A stretch of 64,000 bases of DNA from Pedobacter punctiformis (GTDB lineage: Bacteria; Bacteroidota; Bacteroidia; Sphingobacteriales; Sphingobacteriaceae). The translations under genes were made by a program, and so were the position numbers. Positions 35,310-44,600 of this stretch are shown one piece after another. The DNA lies in assembly GCF_027213715.1 (NCBI RefSeq), contig NZ_JAPWGM010000006.1:1-64000 (forward strand). The letters are read 5' to 3'. The notes beneath the pieces were generated by a model. The model was given only the letters and a program-made list of their open reading frames with translations, was not told the origin of the DNA and made no database searches. Within the stretch, counting starts at the first letter, position 1. Every line of letters begins with the position of its first letter.

Positions 35310-36540
35310 ATCGTGAAATAGCCAAATATTCAGTGTTTAGTTACCCCAAAGATGGGGATTAATACTCCAAAATGACGCATCTGTTTGTAAGATTTTTTAT
35401 TTTATCTAATAAGTACTAAATATCTTGTCGAGGGATATTTTTTGTTTTTTTGATTATTAAAATTGAAATCTAGTTATATAAGTAGGTGTACACTTAAACG
35501 CTGAGCATTGAAAGTAAACTCTTACGATAGCCCTATCGCTAACTGTCCCATTTTAGGTAATAGAATTTAATATCTCTTAAAGTTATACCTGAATTGATTA
35601 TATTTCATATTAGTTGTTCTGAAGATGCTTTCCAATAAGAAGGACGTGCAAGCCAGGTAAGTCTGAGTTTTTACTACGAATTTTTGGAGACTATCTTAAA
35701 GGCTGTTTAAAAAAAAAGACTATTTAAATCAAGAACTACACTAATATATAGATCGGTGTTCTTTTAGGGTATCTGTAACCACCCGATGATAGATTGTAGC
35801 AAACTTTGTAATTGCTTTTAAAGCATAAATAAATTTATTAAATACACTTAAAGAAATCCTTCAACCACTCGGGTGTTTTGCAAGATGTATTTTTGTATAC
35901 ACAAAAAAATCTTGCGCCCTTGAGGTCGGGTATTTCCTCGGAACTCGGAAATACTTAAAACACTAATAAATCATCCAAAAATTCTGCAATACCTAATTGG
36001 TAATGTATTCTAAAAAATAATAATCTAGGGTTTCCTAAAGGGAGGACGTGTTTTAACACTACGAATATGCGAGATTTATATCGGTAAATAAGATATCCCT
36101 CGTGCAGAGGAAGAAAGCTGAAAATAAGAATGCTTTTATGTCACCCTATAATTATAAGGGTAGTCGTAAAAACCTTTTCAAAGGCAGAAGTTATCTAAGT
36201 TTCGAACAAAATTAGCATCATAGTAGTTAAAGATCTGACTAGGTTCTGCTATCATCCGCTTTAATTTATAATCAAGATTGGAACAAATTTATAAAACGCT
36301 TTTACAATGGCTAGCGCTCATCTGTGGCTTGTGGGCCCCACCATAGCGTACTGCTAATTTGCTTCTACCGATAAATTTTGATTTCAAAAAAATTATCCGA
36401 ATCACTATTGTGAAGAAAAGGTCTAAATCCAGATTGCATAATTCCAAAGTAGTACATATGGCAAAAAAAACACGGGATCCCGAACGTAATATACAAGTGC
36501 TCATTTAACGTGTAATTAATTTTAGGTTTATCCACAGCTT
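35310..36540. other. 1.2-kb non-coding stretch of the island
   Basis: The stretch lies between divergent dndC and the recombinase unit. It is AT-rich and I see no convincing gene in it. It holds an imperfect repeat pair sharing AGGACGTG and ACTACGAAT (35629-35681 and 36031-36066), a cluster of hairpins at 35873-35963, and a short near-palindrome ACCCT...AGGGT near 36144-36162. Promoters for dndC and for the recombinase unit, and possibly attachment or transfer sequences, should be here. Confidence 0.5.
35873..35963. other. Candidate folded element with nested hairpins
   Basis: An outer inverted repeat, GTGTTTT (35873-35879) with AAAACAC (35957-35963), encloses two hairpins. Arm 1 pairs GCAAGAT (35880-35886) with ATCTTGC (35909-35915) and TTTTTGT (35890-35896) with ACAAAAA (35901-35907). 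Arm 2 pairs GTATTTCC (35930-35937) with GGAAATAC (35947-35954). Together they would form a three-way junction. It could be a structured RNA, a recombinase or replication site, or chance in AT-rich DNA. Confidence 0.45.
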
Positions 36541-36696
36541 ATGAGACATCTTCCGATAGAGCGAATTACCCCTGAGAAATTAATGAAAATGTTAAAGAAA
36601 AAAGGTGTAAAAATGTCTATAAATCAGGCGAAGGAAATCTTGGATTTGCTATATATTTTAGCTATTTTGGAAGTAGAGCAAGTTTTAAAAAGATGA
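36541..36696 (+). CDS. Short 51-aa protein preceding the recombinase
   Basis: ATG at 36541 opens a 51-codon frame ending TGA at 36694-36696 that overlaps the recombinase start by ATGA, the classic translational coupling. The product (MRHLPIERITPEKLMKMLKK, then a helical NQAKEILDLLYILAILEVEQ) looks like a small helical protein, possibly DNA-binding. Short frames of this sort often precede large serine recombinases in Bacteroidota islands. Function unknown; a directionality or control factor would fit. Confidence 0.7.
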   Translation: MRHLPIERITPEKLMKMLKKKGVKMSINQAKEILDLLYILAILEVEQVLKR

Positions 36697-38246
36697 TTAC
36701 AGCAGATTTATACATTAGAGTAAGCACTGATGAACAGGCTGATAAGGGATATTCGCAACGCAACCAAGAGGAGGTTCTTCAGAAATATTGTTTCGCCAGA
36801 GATATCAAAGTGAGGAAAGTCGTTTTTGAGGACCATTCCGCCAAAAGCTTCGTGCGTCCCGCATGGCAGAAATTATTGGCTGATCTAAAAAAGAAGAGAG
36901 GGCAAACGGATTTGGTGCTTTTCACCAAATGGGACAGATTCAGCAGAAATGCGGGGGATGCCTATCAGATGATAAAAATATTAGGTGATCTTGGTATAGA
37001 GCCTCAGGCCATTGAGCAGCCTCTTGATATCTCCATTCCTGAAAACAAAATGATGCTGGCTTTCTATCTCGCAGCTCCCGAGGTTGAGAATGATAGAAGA
37101 GCGCTCAATACTTTTCACGGAATGAGAAGAGCAAGGAAAGAAGGGCGATGGATGGGGCCTGCTCCCATAGGTTATACTAACAAAGTAACCGAAGAGGGAC
37201 GAAAGTATATTTGTCCTGTAGAGCCCCAAGCGTCAATAATGAAGTGGGTATATGACGAATTATCTACGGGTAAGTGGTTCATTGATCAGATCTGGAAGGC
37301 AGCATCGGATAAAGGGCTGAAAACAGGCAGAAAAAATTTTTGGCAGATTATTAGAAATCCCATTTACTGCGGTAGGATACCCATTGCGAAATATAAGGAC
37401 GAGGAAGCCCATACAGTTATAGGGCAACATAAAGCGATAGTTTCGGAAAGAATCTTTTATAAAGCTATGGATGTTTTGAACGGCAGAAACAAACCAAAAA
37501 AGACGACTATATCTTCTCCTGATGCCCTTCCCTTGCGTGGCTTTCTGATATGTCCAAAGTGCGGCTACATGCTCTCAGGTAGTGCTTCAAAAGGTTACAG
37601 CAAGCACTATCACTATTACCATTGCTTTTCTAAATGTGGGGTGAGGTATAATGCGGACAAAGTCAATAAACTTTTTGTGGAGGAGTTAAAAAAATACACT
37701 ATAGATCCACTCTTGCATGAGGCGTATGTTATGATTTTGAAGCAGGTTTATCAAGCTTTTGCAAGTGAAGATAATAATGAATTGTCAAATGTAAAAAAAC
37801 AGTTGGAGGAGTTTAATAATAGAATTTCGAAAGCTAGGGACAAAATGCTCAATGATGTAATTCTTGATTTTGAGTACAGGAAAATAAAATCAGACTGTGA
37901 AAGAAATATCCTTATTCTTGAAAATAGACTCATCGATTTATCCAGGGGAAAAGAGAATATTGGTGAATTAATCGGAAAAGCGACTGGGTTGCTCAAAAAC
38001 CTTCATGAAATATATATAGAGGCAGGTTCTGAAGGAAAAAGGCGATTAATTAGTTCGATCTATCCCCAAAAACTCACTTTTGACGGAACACAACATCGAA
38101 CTGTTCGAATGAATGAGGCTGTACGCGTTCTAGGTACTTTAAAGGCCGTTTTTGAGGGCAAAAAAAAGGGGCAAACCAAACAAAAATTTGATTTGCCCAC
38201 TATGGTAGCGGGGAGCAGGATCGAACTGCCGACCTCAGGGTTATGA
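36693..38246 (+). CDS. Large serine recombinase (island integrase)
   Basis: A 517-aa protein. The resolvase domain (about 3-150) has YIRVSTDEQ with catalytic Ser11 and a LFTKWDRFSRN block; a Recombinase domain (about 155-265: GRWMGPAPIGYTNK) follows. A zinc ribbon sits at about 288-325 (ICPKCGY ... HCFSKCGVRYN), then a coiled coil (about 350-430). The last ~30 residues (GKKKGQTKQ... MVAGSRIELPTSGL) are encoded by the tRNA-Met terminator and the antisense of the tRNA itself, so this end of the protein is made from the integration site. It likely integrates and excises the island. Confidence 0.92.
   Translation: MITADLYIRVSTDEQADKGYSQRNQEEVLQKYCFARDIKVRKVVFEDHSAKSFVRPAWQKLLADLKKKRGQTDLVLFTKWDRFSRNAGDAYQMIKILGDLGIEPQAIEQPLDISIPENKMMLAFYLAAPEVENDRRALNTFHGMRRARKEGRWMGPAPIGYTNKVTEEGRKYICPVEPQASIMKWVYDELSTGKWFIDQIWKAASDKGLKTGRKNFWQIIRNPIYCGRIPIAKYKDEEAHTVIGQHKAIVSERIFYKAMDVLNGRNKPKKTTISSPDALPLRGFLICPKCGYMLSGSASKGYSKHYHYYHCFSKCGVRYNADKVNKLFVEELKKYTIDPLLHEAYVMILKQVYQAFASEDNNELSNVKKQLEEFNNRISKARDKMLNDVILDFEYRKIKSDCERNILILENRLIDLSRGKENIGELIGKATGLLKNLHEIYIEAGSEGKRRLISSIYPQKLTFDGTQHRTVRMNEAVRVLGTLKAVFEGKKKGQTKQKFDLPTMVAGSRIELPTSGL
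38158..38198 (-). terminator. Terminator of tRNA-Met, inside the recombinase frame
   Basis: GGGCAAA (38169-38175) pairs with TTTGCCC (38192-38198). In minus orientation the stem is followed by CTTTTTTT. It lies 4 bases past the encoded CCA end of the tRNA, and at the same time codes for part of the recombinase C-terminus. Confidence 0.8.
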
Positions 38247-38279
38247 ATCCTGCGCTCTAACCATCTGAGCTACCCCGCC
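38203..38279 (-). tRNA. tRNA-Met (CAT), encoded CCA, island attachment target
   Basis: A 77-base tRNA on the minus strand. The acceptor stem is GGCGGGG with CCCCGCT, closed by a G-U pair at position 1-72. It has GCTC/GAGC as D stem, a TTCATAA anticodon loop (CAT at 38243-38245), a T arm with TTCGATC, discriminator A and a genome-encoded CCA. The 1-72 pair and the anticodon stem without three G-C pairs argue for an elongator rather than an initiator; a tRNA-Ile with modified CAT cannot be excluded. The recombinase gene runs into its 3' half, marking it as the attachment target. Confidence 0.93.
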
Positions 38280-38416
38280 GGGTTTAAATATTTATGTTAT
38301 ATTACAAATATTTGTGTGGTTATTTTTTGGAGTTGCAAATATAGAATAAAATCCTTTTCTTTAGAAAAATAAAATAAAAAAAATCGTCCGGAAGATTATT
38401 CTGGTAATGAATTAAC

Positions 38417-38797
38417 ATGGCAGAAAAGAAAAAATTTACGCTAGAGTACGAGGTTAAATCGTCACCAAGAATACTGTATAGTTTTATAAGTGAGCCTAAT
38501 GGCTTGTCGCAATGGTTTGCTGATGACGTTGTTTTTCGTGATCAGGTTTATACCTTTACGTGGGATGACGAACAATTAAAAGCCAAGCTGGTTTCTATAA
38601 AAGAAAACAAATTAGTGAAGTTTAAGTGGATTGATGACGAGCCACAGTGTTATTTTGAAATGGAAATTGTACAGGATGAACTCACCAACGATGTTGCCCT
38701 TTCAATTACTGATTTTTCAACAGAAGAAACACTTTCTGAGAAAAAATTAATCTGGGATAACCAAATTGATTACCTCATTAGTGTTTTAGGTGCATAA
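38417..38797 (+). CDS. START/SRPBCC-like domain protein
   Basis: A 126-aa soluble protein with a helix-grip fold of the AHSA1/START-like kind: FTLEYEVKSSPRILYSFISE, NGLSQWFADDVVF, KLVKFKWIDDEPQCYFEMEI, and a C-terminal helix ending IDYLISVLGA. The family is common and conserved in Bacteroidota as a single-domain protein without known function. It precedes the LptF/G-type permease gene by 28 bases, so the two may share a transcript. Confidence 0.85.
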   Translation: MAEKKKFTLEYEVKSSPRILYSFISEPNGLSQWFADDVVFRDQVYTFTWDDEQLKAKLVSIKENKLVKFKWIDDEPQCYFEMEIVQDELTNDVALSITDFSTEETLSEKKLIWDNQIDYLISVLGA

Positions 38798-38825
38798 TAT
38801 TTAATGCTTTGTTTACCTTTGTAGG

Positions 38826-40256
38826 GTGAAAAAAATACATCTTCTTTTAGTTAAAGCATTTATCTGGCCATTCATTACCACCTTTTTTGTGGTTATGTTT
38901 ATCCTGTTAATGTTTTTTCTATTCAAATGGGTTGATGATTTAATAGGAAAAGGCTTTGAGTGGTACACCATTTTAGAGTTAATGTATTACGCATCTGCGG
39001 CAAACGTATCTATGGCTTTGCCGCTATCTATTTTGCTTTCATCTATCATGACATTTGGCTCTCTTGGAGAAAACTATGAGCTGGTGGCCATCAAATCTGC
39101 AGGTATTTCTCTTCAAAAAGCTATGCAGCCCTTATTTGTTGTTATTATTATCCTTACCATAGGCTCTTTTCTATTTTCCAATTACATGCTGCCAAAAGCC
39201 AATTTAAAATTTGGCTCGTTGCTTTACGATGTAAGGAATAAAAAGCTTTCTTTTTTAATTAAACCAGGTGTTTTTAACAACAGCATTCCAAATTATTCTA
39301 TTCGCGTAGATAAAAAGGATGATGACGGAACCCTGCATAACATTATGATCTATGATCATAAAGGAAATGGTGGTATTCCTAAAATTATAATGGCTAAGCA
39401 AGGCTTGATGGAAAAAACCAGTGATGGTAAATTCCTGGTATTAAAGCTAAAAGATGGTGTACAATACGAAGAACAAGCTAATAATAGCGGTATTTACAAT
39501 CCCAGACAGATTTTTTACCGAAACAGATTTAAAGAAACCGAACCCCGCTTTGATCTTTCATCCTTTGAAATGAATCGGACCGATCCGAATGCTTTTGGCA
39601 ACAGCACACCAATGCTTAACCTAAAGGGGATTGCCAGAAAACAAGATTCATTAACCAAAGTGCTGGATACTTTTAACCGGAACACGGGCATTAATATGGC
39701 CAATAACTTTAAGCAAAATAACATTGCAAAGGGCTATACTAAAATAAAAGCACCGGTTAAAAAAATCGATGACGTTATTTTAAAAACAATTCCAAACGGG
39801 TCCAGAAAACAAAGTATCGAAAATGCATTCGGCTCTGTAAGTGCCATTAACCAAAGCTTAACCAATGATGCCCCAAGAGCGAAAGACTTAACAGGAGAAA
39901 TTATTTTCGCCCGGATAGAGTATCAGCGCAAGTTTACCCTTGCAGCCTCTTGTATTTTATTGTTTTTTATCGGCGCTCCGTTGGGTGCTATTATCCGCAA
40001 GGGCGGTATGGGCTTACCGGTGGTAATGGCAATTTCATTTTTCCTGGTGTACCATATTTTAACTACCGTTGCTGAGAAATCGGCTAGGGAAGGGTCATTA
40101 AATCCAATTTTTGCCATGTGGATTGCTGTAATTGTACTGTCGCCGCTGGCTGCATTTTTAACTTATAAAGCAACCGTAGATTCGGCCTTGTTTGATGTCA
40201 ATTATTACAAACAATTCTTTACAAAGCTATTCAGGATAAAACAAAGACAGCCATAA
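38826..40256 (+). CDS. LptF/LptG-family lipopolysaccharide transport permease
   Basis: A 476-aa inner-membrane protein starting at GTG 38826. Transmembrane helices lie near residues 12-33, 50-75, 98-118 at the N-terminal end and three more at about 375-455 at the C-terminal end, with a large periplasmic beta-jellyroll region between them, as in LptF/YjgP. It would pair with LptB to draw LPS from the inner membrane. The periplasmic domain contains an insertion rich in polar residues (about 230-335), usual for Bacteroidota members. Confidence 0.9.
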   Translation: MKKIHLLLVKAFIWPFITTFFVVMFILLMFFLFKWVDDLIGKGFEWYTILELMYYASAANVSMALPLSILLSSIMTFGSLGENYELVAIKSAGISLQKAMQPLFVVIIILTIGSFLFSNYMLPKANLKFGSLLYDVRNKKLSFLIKPGVFNNSIPNYSIRVDKKDDDGTLHNIMIYDHKGNGGIPKIIMAKQGLMEKTSDGKFLVLKLKDGVQYEEQANNSGIYNPRQIFYRNRFKETEPRFDLSSFEMNRTDPNAFGNSTPMLNLKGIARKQDSLTKVLDTFNRNTGINMANNFKQNNIAKGYTKIKAPVKKIDDVILKTIPNGSRKQSIENAFGSVSAINQSLTNDAPRAKDLTGEIIFARIEYQRKFTLAASCILLFFIGAPLGAIIRKGGMGLPVVMAISFFLVYHILTTVAEKSAREGSLNPIFAMWIAVIVLSPLAAFLTYKATVDSALFDVNYYKQFFTKLFRIKQRQP

Positions 40257-40391
40257 GTCAGCTTCTTTTCCTTTACTTCAAAATGATATAATATTAATTT
40301 TATTGTCTAATAAGGTTGTACCTTTGTATAGCTTTATAATATTACAAGTATTGCTTAGCAAATAATAATCAAATCTTATTGCTTTATAAAA

Positions 40392-41603
40392 ATGCAAACA
40401 AAATTAAACACCATACAAGAGGCTATAGAAGATATAAAAGCCGGTAAAGTTATTATCGTTGTGGATGATGAGGGAAGGGAAAATGAGGGCGACTTTGTAA
40501 CGGCTGCAGAAAATGCAACACCCGAGATCATTAATTTTATGGCAACTTATGGGCGTGGTTTAATTTGTGCACCACTTACTGAAGAGCGTTGTGATGAATT
40601 GAATCTGAATTTGATGGTAACCAAAAATACTGCCGTACACGAAACCAATTTTACGGTTTCTGTTGATTTGGTTGGTCATGGTTGTACCACCGGTATTTCT
40701 GCCAGCGACCGTTCAAAAACTATGCTCGCCTTAGCTCATCCAAAAACCGATCCTGAAGAACTGGGAAGACCAGGCCATATTTTTCCGTTGAGAGCTAAAG
40801 ATGGTGGTGTAATTCGCAGAGCAGGGCACACAGAGGCTGCTGTAGATTTAGCAAGATTAGCCGGATTTCAGCCTGCAGGGGTTTTGGTAGAAATTTTAAA
40901 AGAAGATGGCGAAATGGCCAGACTTCCTGAATTACTTAAAATTGCAGAACAACACCAGCTAAAAATCATTTCGATAGAAGATTTAATTGCTTACCGTTTG
41001 GGTATAGATAGCCTGATTAAACAGGAAGTTTCTGTGGATTTACCCACCCAATGGGGCAATTTTAAAATGACTGCTTATACACAGTTAAATAATAACGCAA
41101 ATCACCTGGCTATTTCAAAAGGCGAATGGGCAGCAGACGAACCTATTCTGGTACGCGTGCACAGTTCATGCGTTACCGGTGATATTTTTGGTTCTTGCCG
41201 TTGCGATTGCGGACCTCAGCTTCATAAGTCATTAGAAATGATCGAAAAAGAAGGTAAGGGCATTGTAGTTTATATGAACCAGGAGGGCAGAGGTATTGGA
41301 CTGATTAATAAATTACGTTCGTATAACTTACAGGATGCAGGTTTTGATACCGTAGAAGCGAACATTAAGCTGGGCTTTAAAGGCGATGAACGTGATTATG
41401 GTGTGGGTGCGCAGATATTAAGATCAGAGGGCGTAACTAAAATGCGTTTAATGAGCAACAACCCAACTAAAAGAGCCGGCCTTATCGGTTATGGTTTAGA
41501 AGTAGTTGAAAATATTCCAATTGAAATTGAAAGTAATGTGCACAACGAACGTTATTTGAAAACTAAGCGTGATAAAATGGGACATTCCATTATGAAAGGA
41601 TAA
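40392..41603 (+). CDS. ribBA: Bifunctional DHBP synthase / GTP cyclohydrolase II
   Basis: A 403-aa two-domain riboflavin enzyme. The N-terminal half (about 1-205) is 3,4-dihydroxy-2-butanone 4-phosphate synthase, with [10 protein letters not shown] and [14 protein letters not shown]. The C-terminal half (about 208-400) is GTP cyclohydrolase II, with the zinc-binding [17 protein letters not shown] and [12 protein letters not shown]. Both sets of active-site residues look complete. Alone, ended by a strong terminator. Confidence 0.96.
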   Translation: MQTKLNTIQEAIEDIKAGKVIIVVDDEGRENEGDFVTAAENATPEIINFMATYGRGLICAPLTEERCDELNLNLMVTKNTAVHETNFTVSVDLVGHGCTTGISASDRSKTMLALAHPKTDPEELGRPGHIFPLRAKDGGVIRRAGHTEAAVDLARLAGFQPAGVLVEILKEDGEMARLPELLKIAEQHQLKIISIEDLIAYRLGIDSLIKQEVSVDLPTQWGNFKMTAYTQLNNNANHLAISKGEWAADEPILVRVHSSCVTGDIFGSCRCDCGPQLHKSLEMIEKEGKGIVVYMNQEGRGIGLINKLRSYNLQDAGFDTVEANIKLGFKGDERDYGVGAQILRSEGVTKMRLMSNNPTKRAGLIGYGLEVVENIPIEIESNVHNERYLKTKRDKMGHSIMKG

Positions 41604-41624
41604 TCTTCTTAATTCAATAATAAA

Positions 41625-41662
41625 AAAAGGTTGGCCATGTAAATGACCAACCTTTTCTTTTT
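41625..41662. terminator. Bidirectional terminator between ribBA and tamB
   Basis: AAAAGGTTGG (41625-41634) pairs with CCAACCTTTT (41647-41656), extended by CAT/ATG. T-rich sequence follows on the plus strand and an A-run precedes, so it can serve both convergent genes. Confidence 0.88.
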
Positions 41663-41678
41663 TATATCCTGTACTCAA

Positions 41679-44600
41679 TTATCTCCTTGGGTTGTTTTTA
41701 CTTTGATTAATGATAACCTCTTTGCTGATCGACTTATTAACCTTAGGTTGCTGCTGGCTTTGCTTTCTCTTCAAGTTTTTGCGGTAAGCGCCCGAAAGCT
41801 TTTGAAGAAACTCTTTAAAAGTATCAAACTGCTGCGTATAAACTAAACCTAACGATGTTACATTGGCCGTGGCACTAATTCCACTGTTTAAGAAAATGCT
41901 TTGTTGTGTAGGCGGTTTATTGGCTAATTTTCCAACTAAACTACCATCTTTCTTAATTAAAAATAAAGCCTCAACCTCGCTACCTACATTGTTTTTTGAG
42001 AAATCGATAATTGAAAAATCATTCAAACTATTCCGGTCAACAATACCAGCATTTATAATTAACCGATCATTAAAAAATTTGAATGATGCATTAGCCTCAC
42101 TCAGTGATTTAACATTTAAATCAACAAAGTTTAGGTTTAACGAAGATAGCACATTGTTAAACTGATTAAATACCAGCTCCGTAGCCGTACTTTGCACCGT
42201 AGAGCCCAATTGGTTACCAATAGATTCTCCGCCGTTTCCAGGCGCAAAACTTCTTCTGATAATTAAACTGAAAGCTTGTAAATTCAAATTATTCTGATCA
42301 CTCAGATAAGTTTGCAGCTCTTCTTTAATGGCTGGTTGGGATGGGAAGTTAATGTCCAGTTTAATATCTGGTTTTAATAGCAAGCCCGTTAAACCCATTT
42401 CTACTTCAGTATTTACCCGCTGATTAGCGTTACTGCTGGCATCGCGGTTGGCAGCTTTAAACAACTCGTTTAAGTTTGCCCGGAGTGCATATACAGCCTT
42501 TAAGTTAATTTGTGCTGCAGTAGGGTTTCCTGTCCACCGGATGGTACCGCCTTGTCTGATCTCGAATTTTTTATTGATGACTTCCTGGGCCGTAAAATCA
42601 AAACTTCCGGTTTCGATAATATAATCTCCTGACATTTCGAAATCCCCAAAACTGTTGATATTTAGATTAAGTTCAGCATTACCTTTACCACTTAAATTAC
42701 CCAGAGTGGTAAAAATGTTGGCTGTTGTATTGGGGTCTATCGTTAATTTAAAGGTTAAGGTTAGTCCGTCAAAGCTGGTTGCCTTTTTAACGACCTTGGT
42801 CGAATCCCGGCTTATAAAATTGATAAAGTCATTATCCGATACTGTTTCAGAACTGTTTAATGGCAAATTAAAAATTGTACCCTTCTCCGTTTTGGCTTTA
42901 ATATCAATTTTCATCTTGTTGGTGGGACCGGTAAATTTGAAAACACCCGTTCCGTAAGCCTTTCCGTAGTAAACCGAATTGTCTCTTGCCGTTGTATTTA
43001 AAGACAGGAAGTTTTTAGCATCCACCACTACTTTCAAGGTTGGGTTATCCAGGTTATTTAAATCTACAGTACCATTGGCAATGGCTTCGTTACCCTCTAA
43101 ATCATTCAGTTTAAAGTTGTCAAGGTTAACTACACTGTTCTTCACCTCAACCTTATCGGTAATTACATAAGTGGTTTTTAAGTAATTAACCATGAGCTGG
43201 CCTTTATCCAGTGCAAGCGTACCGTTAATTTCAGGTTTGCTTAACGGGCCTTTAATTTTCAAATCTGAAGAAATATTTCCTTTAAGATTTGAAACCAGTT
43301 GTTTTACAAAAGGCTCTAAAATCGTCAGTTTACTATCATTCATCTTAACAGCCAAATCAATCTGTTTTTCCTTTAGATCAACATCACCGGTTAATTTAAA
43401 GGTCTCAGTATCATCAGCCATAATTTTGGTAAACACATTGATTTTATTCGATCCTGAGTTAAACGACGAAGTATCTGTTAAAGTTCCGATATAGATGTCG
43501 TTAAAATTAAGCGAATCAATCTTAACATCGTCATTGGCCTTCAAGCCCTTCAAAACCCCATACAAGTCGGTTTTACCGTTTACATTTCCACTTAACTTAA
43601 CACCAAAGCCCTTGGTAAAAGGATTAAGCGTTCTAAGGTTGAAATCTTTAAAACCAACCTGCAATAAATCCTTTGTATCTTCTGATATTAAACCATTAAT
43701 CGTTATTTGCTGGTTATTGTTTGTTAAATCAAAATTGCTGATTTCAGTTTTGCCGTTGTTAAGAACGATGCGAACTTTTTCCTGGATGCGCCATTCTTCG
43801 TTATTGACTTTTAATATAGAAGGCAAAATGCTTAGCCTCGCGGTGGTATCCTGGTTTTTTGTAAACTCCACCAATCCGTTTAAATCGAGTTGGTTGTCTT
43901 CATCCGCGTTAGACATTTTTACGTTGAAGGCCAGACTATCATTTCGCAGGGTATTGGAAATGTTTACATCCTTAATATATAAACTATCGTTTAGCCTTAC
44001 ACGGTCAGACGTAATGTTTAGCTGTAACTGCTGCGGTGTCGTGTTCTCATCCAGGATGATGTTATTAACCACAACGCCCCGATAGTCTAATTGTTTAATA
44101 AAACCGTTTAAAGTGGCAGTATTGTTCCTGGAATCGAAGTTGCCTATAAAGATGGCGCCTTCTTCGAGTTTTAAACCGGGCGATATAATCTGCGCTAAAG
44201 GTTCAAACTTTTTAATCTGCAGATTAAATTTAAAAATCTGATTCTTATATTTTATAATATCCGCCTTTAAAGAAGGAACATAGGTTTTAGCAATAGCTTT
44301 ATAGTAAGAACCGATTGAATTTAAATCATATTCTCCGGTAATACTGGCATCTAAAATGTCAGATTTAATAGTCAGGTTACGGTTAACACCTGTTCCATTA
44401 GCCAGTAATTGTACCGAATCTACATGATAAATGCCTTTCGGATTTTCTAATCTGATTTCCTGAATTAATAAACTACCTGCAATATTATTTAAGTTAGTGC
44501 CCGAAAAGTTGGTGCTGAATTTGGCATCAACCATTAAAGAATCGCTTAATAATTTAAGCGCTTTAAGTTTAGCTTTAGTAATGGTTGCATTGAAATTAAA

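Larger units (their letters stand above)
20717..38202. mobile_element. Putative genomic island with Dnd (phosphorothioation) defence genes, next to tRNA-Met
   Basis: The segment between the GH18 operon and tRNA-Met holds only mobile and defence genes: a large serine recombinase at the right end, the dnd modification operon, a restriction-like operon, two DGQHR genes and a broken membrane-protein gene. The flanks on both sides are chromosomal. The right edge is set by the tRNA gene, into which the recombinase reading frame runs. The left edge is uncertain; the direct repeats at 20608-20716 and the orphan terminator mark the likely zone. No conjugation genes are seen, so it would be a non-self-transmissible integrated island. 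Confidence 0.75.

Noticed and set aside
36289..36504. 71-codon minus-strand frame in the island spacer
   Set aside because: Composition is not gene-like, no start context, no neighbours in an operon.
35310..36540. A promoter motif (TAnnTTTG) for dndC
   Set aside because: Near matches exist but spacing to a -33 element was not convincing, so none is called.
20717..38202. Conjugative element (ICE) or prophage
   Set aside because: No relaxase, coupling protein, Tra or phage structural genes are visible.
43495..44085. 196-codon plus-strand frame opposite tamB
   Set aside because: Antisense shadow of tamB with biased composition and no homology.
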